Shown in pieces: positions 22,978 to 24,239 of a DNA stretch of 24,239 nucleotides (the stretch's first letter is position 1; each line of letters starts with the position of its first letter). The translations under genes were made by a program, and so were the position numbers. Below the pieces are notes generated by a model. The model was not told where the DNA came from. It was given only the letters and a program-made list of their open reading frames with translations, and searched no databases. Where the stretch lies: contig JBDHRV010000041.1 of the NCBI GenBank assembly GCA_039807745.1, positions 1 through 24,239 of the forward strand, in the 5' to 3' direction. This DNA comes from JAEUMW01 sp039807745. GTDB lineage: Bacteria > Pseudomonadota > Gammaproteobacteria > Burkholderiales > JAEUMW01.

Positions 22978-23466
22978 TCATTCGGCTTTCGCCGGGGAGC
23001 CCTTGTAGATCGATCGCAGCCAGGCCATGATCTGTAGCATCTGGTCCTGCGTGATCAATCCGCGCTGCGGCCCCATCTGTCCCTGCAGGCCGTCGAAGAT
23101 GGCCGAGAACATCCCGGCGTCGGTGGCATTGGCCGGATAGGTCCAGTAGTCGTCGGCCAATCCGGGACCGAGCTTGCCTTCGGCATGATGTCCGTGGCAG
23201 CCAGAACAGGCGGTGGCGTACAGTGATTCTCCGGATTTGATGGCGGCGGCGTCCTTGTTGTAGGGGTTGTGTCCGGTCTGTTTGAAACTTTTCACTGCCG
23301 GCGTCTCGCTTTCCTTCAGGTTCGTGAAATCGAGCGGATCGCCGGTCACGAGGTTATAGAAGCGTGGCGCCTGCGCGATCGCCGCCAGCGGCAGCAGCGC
23401 GAGCAGCATCAGCAGCAGCATCAGCAGCAGCGTGGCGATCGTGAGGCGATGCGAAGCGATCATCAT
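22978..23466 (-). CDS. mxaG: MxaG, cytochrome cL, electron acceptor of methanol dehydrogenase
   Basis: A 162-residue precursor with signal peptide MMIASHRLTIATLLLMLLLM followed by LLALLPLAAIAQA. The mature cytochrome has a single heme c site CSGCH (87-91) in SLYATACSGCHGHHAEGKLGPGLADDYWTYP, and Met131 in LQGQMGPQRG is the likely sixth heme ligand. The surrounding TGDPLDFTNLKESETPAVKSF and DQMLQIMAWLRSIYKG are typical of cytochrome cL. It takes electrons from PQQH2 in methanol dehydrogenase in the periplasm. The start at 23466 overlaps the mxaJ stop (ATGA); a second ATG follows immediately. A GGAAGGGGAA ribosome site is present. The leader contains a 12-base tandem repeat. Confidence 0.95.
   Translation of the reverse strand: MMIASHRLTIATLLLMLLLMLLALLPLAAIAQAPRFYNLVTGDPLDFTNLKESETPAVKSFKQTGHNPYNKDAAAIKSGESLYATACSGCHGHHAEGKLGPGLADDYWTYPANATDAGMFSAIFDGLQGQMGPQRGLITQDQMLQIMAWLRSIYKGSPAKAE
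23407..23430. repeat. 12-base tandem repeat inside the mxaG signal-peptide coding region
   Basis: CATCAGCAGCAG occurs twice in tandem, flanked by further CAG-rich sequence. In the mxaG frame each unit reads Leu-Leu-Leu-Met, so the hydrophobic core is LLLM-LLLM. Gain or loss of a unit would keep the frame and change signal-peptide hydrophobicity by four residues. Confidence 0.8.
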
Positions 23467-24239
23467 CCGTTCCCCTTCCCGTCCCTGATGGCACCCGCCT
23501 TCGATGTGTCGGTCGCGGGTTTTATTCCTTCGTCCACCAGCACCTGCTGGATGTCGCCGCTGCCGCGATCCAGCGCGCCCTGCACGCGTTCGAGCAACGC
23601 CGTGTCGCCCTTGCGCACGCCGACGGAGGTCTCGAACTGGAAGATCACCGGGTCGCCGTTGGCGCGTGTGGCCTGAGGCACGACGCTGACCGTCAGCGGT
23701 TCAGGCGACTTGGCGATGTACCGGGCAACCGACGGCAACCAGGCGACTGCCACGTCGATGGTGCCGTTGCCGACGTCGCCGATCAGCTTTTCCACGTCAT
23801 AGCGGACGTAGCGGTTGCGCGGTGCGCGGTTGCCGCCGAGCGCCATCAGGTACGGAAAGCTGTCCGGATAACGTCCGATCTGCACCAGCATCGTTTCCGC
23901 CGGCGTGCCGGGTATCACGCCGATGCGGGCGGTGCGAAGCGCGGGACTGTTCCAGTCCTTGACATCCAGATGATCGCGCGCGCGCGTGACGAAGACGTAG
24001 TTCGACAGGTAGTACGGACGGGTGGTCTCGAGCCGGGGATCCCCGTAGTCGACACCGATCAGCACGTCGCACTTGCCCTTGTCGAGGAGGTCGCGGACGA
24101 CGTAGCGCGGGTCGCTGAAACCCACGCGCTCGACCGTGACGCCCATCTCGCCGGCGAGGATGGCGCTGATGCGGTCCTCGAAACCGTCTCCCCGCGTGTT
24201 CGCGTAGGGCATTTCGTTGTCGGCCGCACAGACCTTTAG
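23463..24239 (-). CDS. mxaJ: MxaJ, periplasmic solute-binding-like methanol oxidation protein (5' end beyond right edge)
   Basis: The frame is open to the right window edge, so this is the last 258 or so residues of a longer protein. It begins within LKVCAADNEMPYANTRGDGF, the start of the mature domain in MxaJ-type proteins, so mainly the signal peptide is missing. An internal ATG at 24212 is not the true start. The rest is a type II periplasmic binding fold: DLLDKGKCDVLIGVDYG, LSNYVFVTRARDHLDVKDWNSPAL, RIGVIPGTPAETMLVQIGRYP and VEKLIGDVGNGTIDVAVAWLPSVARYIA. MxaJ is an accessory protein of methanol dehydrogenase, probably acting in assembly or stability in the periplasm. Its stop overlaps the mxaG start. 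mxaF is expected upstream, off the window. Confidence 0.92.
   Translation of the reverse strand, partial: LKVCAADNEMPYANTRGDGFEDRISAILAGEMGVTVERVGFSDPRYVVRDLLDKGKCDVLIGVDYGDPRLETTRPYYLSNYVFVTRARDHLDVKDWNSPALRTARIGVIPGTPAETMLVQIGRYPDSFPYLMALGGNRAPRNRYVRYDVEKLIGDVGNGTIDVAVAWLPSVARYIAKSPEPLTVSVVPQATRANGDPVIFQFETSVGVRKGDTALLERVQGALDRGSGDIQQVLVDEGIKPATDTSKAGAIRDGKGNG

Noticed and set aside
23385..23435. CAG-rich repeat as a CRISPR or regulatory array
   Set aside because: It is in-frame coding for the Leu/Met signal peptide of MxaG and has no spacer structure.

Overview
The window is GC-rich, densely coding DNA from a proteobacterium, most likely a betaproteobacterial methylotroph. This rests on gene content and order, not on any rRNA marker. 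No rRNA, tRNA, CRISPR array, insertion sequence or integrase was seen.

Layout. (1) 1-2584, minus strand: a double-zinc-ribbon membrane protein, a TAXI-family solute-binding protein whose start overlaps the zinc-ribbon stop (TGATG), and the 5' part of an ABC-type periplasmic binding protein that runs off the left edge. (2) 2711-3670, minus: a cyclic-nucleotide-binding-domain/GGDEF diguanylate cyclase. It is divergent from an OmpA-like lipoprotein (3998-4564), followed by a secreted Cache-like protein (4691-5134) with a strong intrinsic terminator. (3) 5342-7306, plus: a Tat-exported FAD-dependent oxidoreductase resembling spermidine dehydrogenase. (4) 7588-8298: a short GAF protein that looks like an internally deleted NifA sensor domain, then an orphan C-terminal-looking reading frame. 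(5) 8295-14851, minus: a tightly overlapped drug-efflux operon (HlyD adaptor, double ABC ATPase, two ABC-2 permeases, NodT-type outer-membrane factor; ybhGFSR-like). It is divergent from a TetR regulator (14945-15616), with an AT-rich palindrome lying inside the efflux promoter. (6) 15659-16594, plus: a periplasmic trypsin-like protease. (7) 16607-24239, minus: most of a methanol dehydrogenase (mxa) operon, in transcription order mxaJ (partial), mxaG, mxaI, then an intrinsic terminator, then mxaR, S, A, C, K, L, D. The large subunit gene mxaF is expected just beyond the right edge.

How the genes work together. MxaI is the small subunit of the calcium/PQQ methanol dehydrogenase, MxaG is its cytochrome cL electron acceptor, and MxaJ is a periplasmic accessory protein. 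MxaR (a MoxR AAA+ ATPase) with MxaS, MxaC and MxaL (VWA/DUF58-type proteins) and MxaA and MxaK form the membrane maturation machinery linked to calcium insertion. MxaD is linked to the enzyme-cytochrome interaction. The terminator between mxaI and mxaR offers a simple way to make abundant structural subunits and scarce assembly factors from one transcript.

I did not find a clearly new multi-gene system. The most unusual signals are: the same C-terminal C-x6-LGLC motif on two coupled but unrelated proteins (zinc ribbon and TAXI receptor); the deleted NifA-like GAF next to an orphan gene tail; the operator embedded in the efflux promoter; and departures from ATPase consensus residues in YbhF and MxaR.
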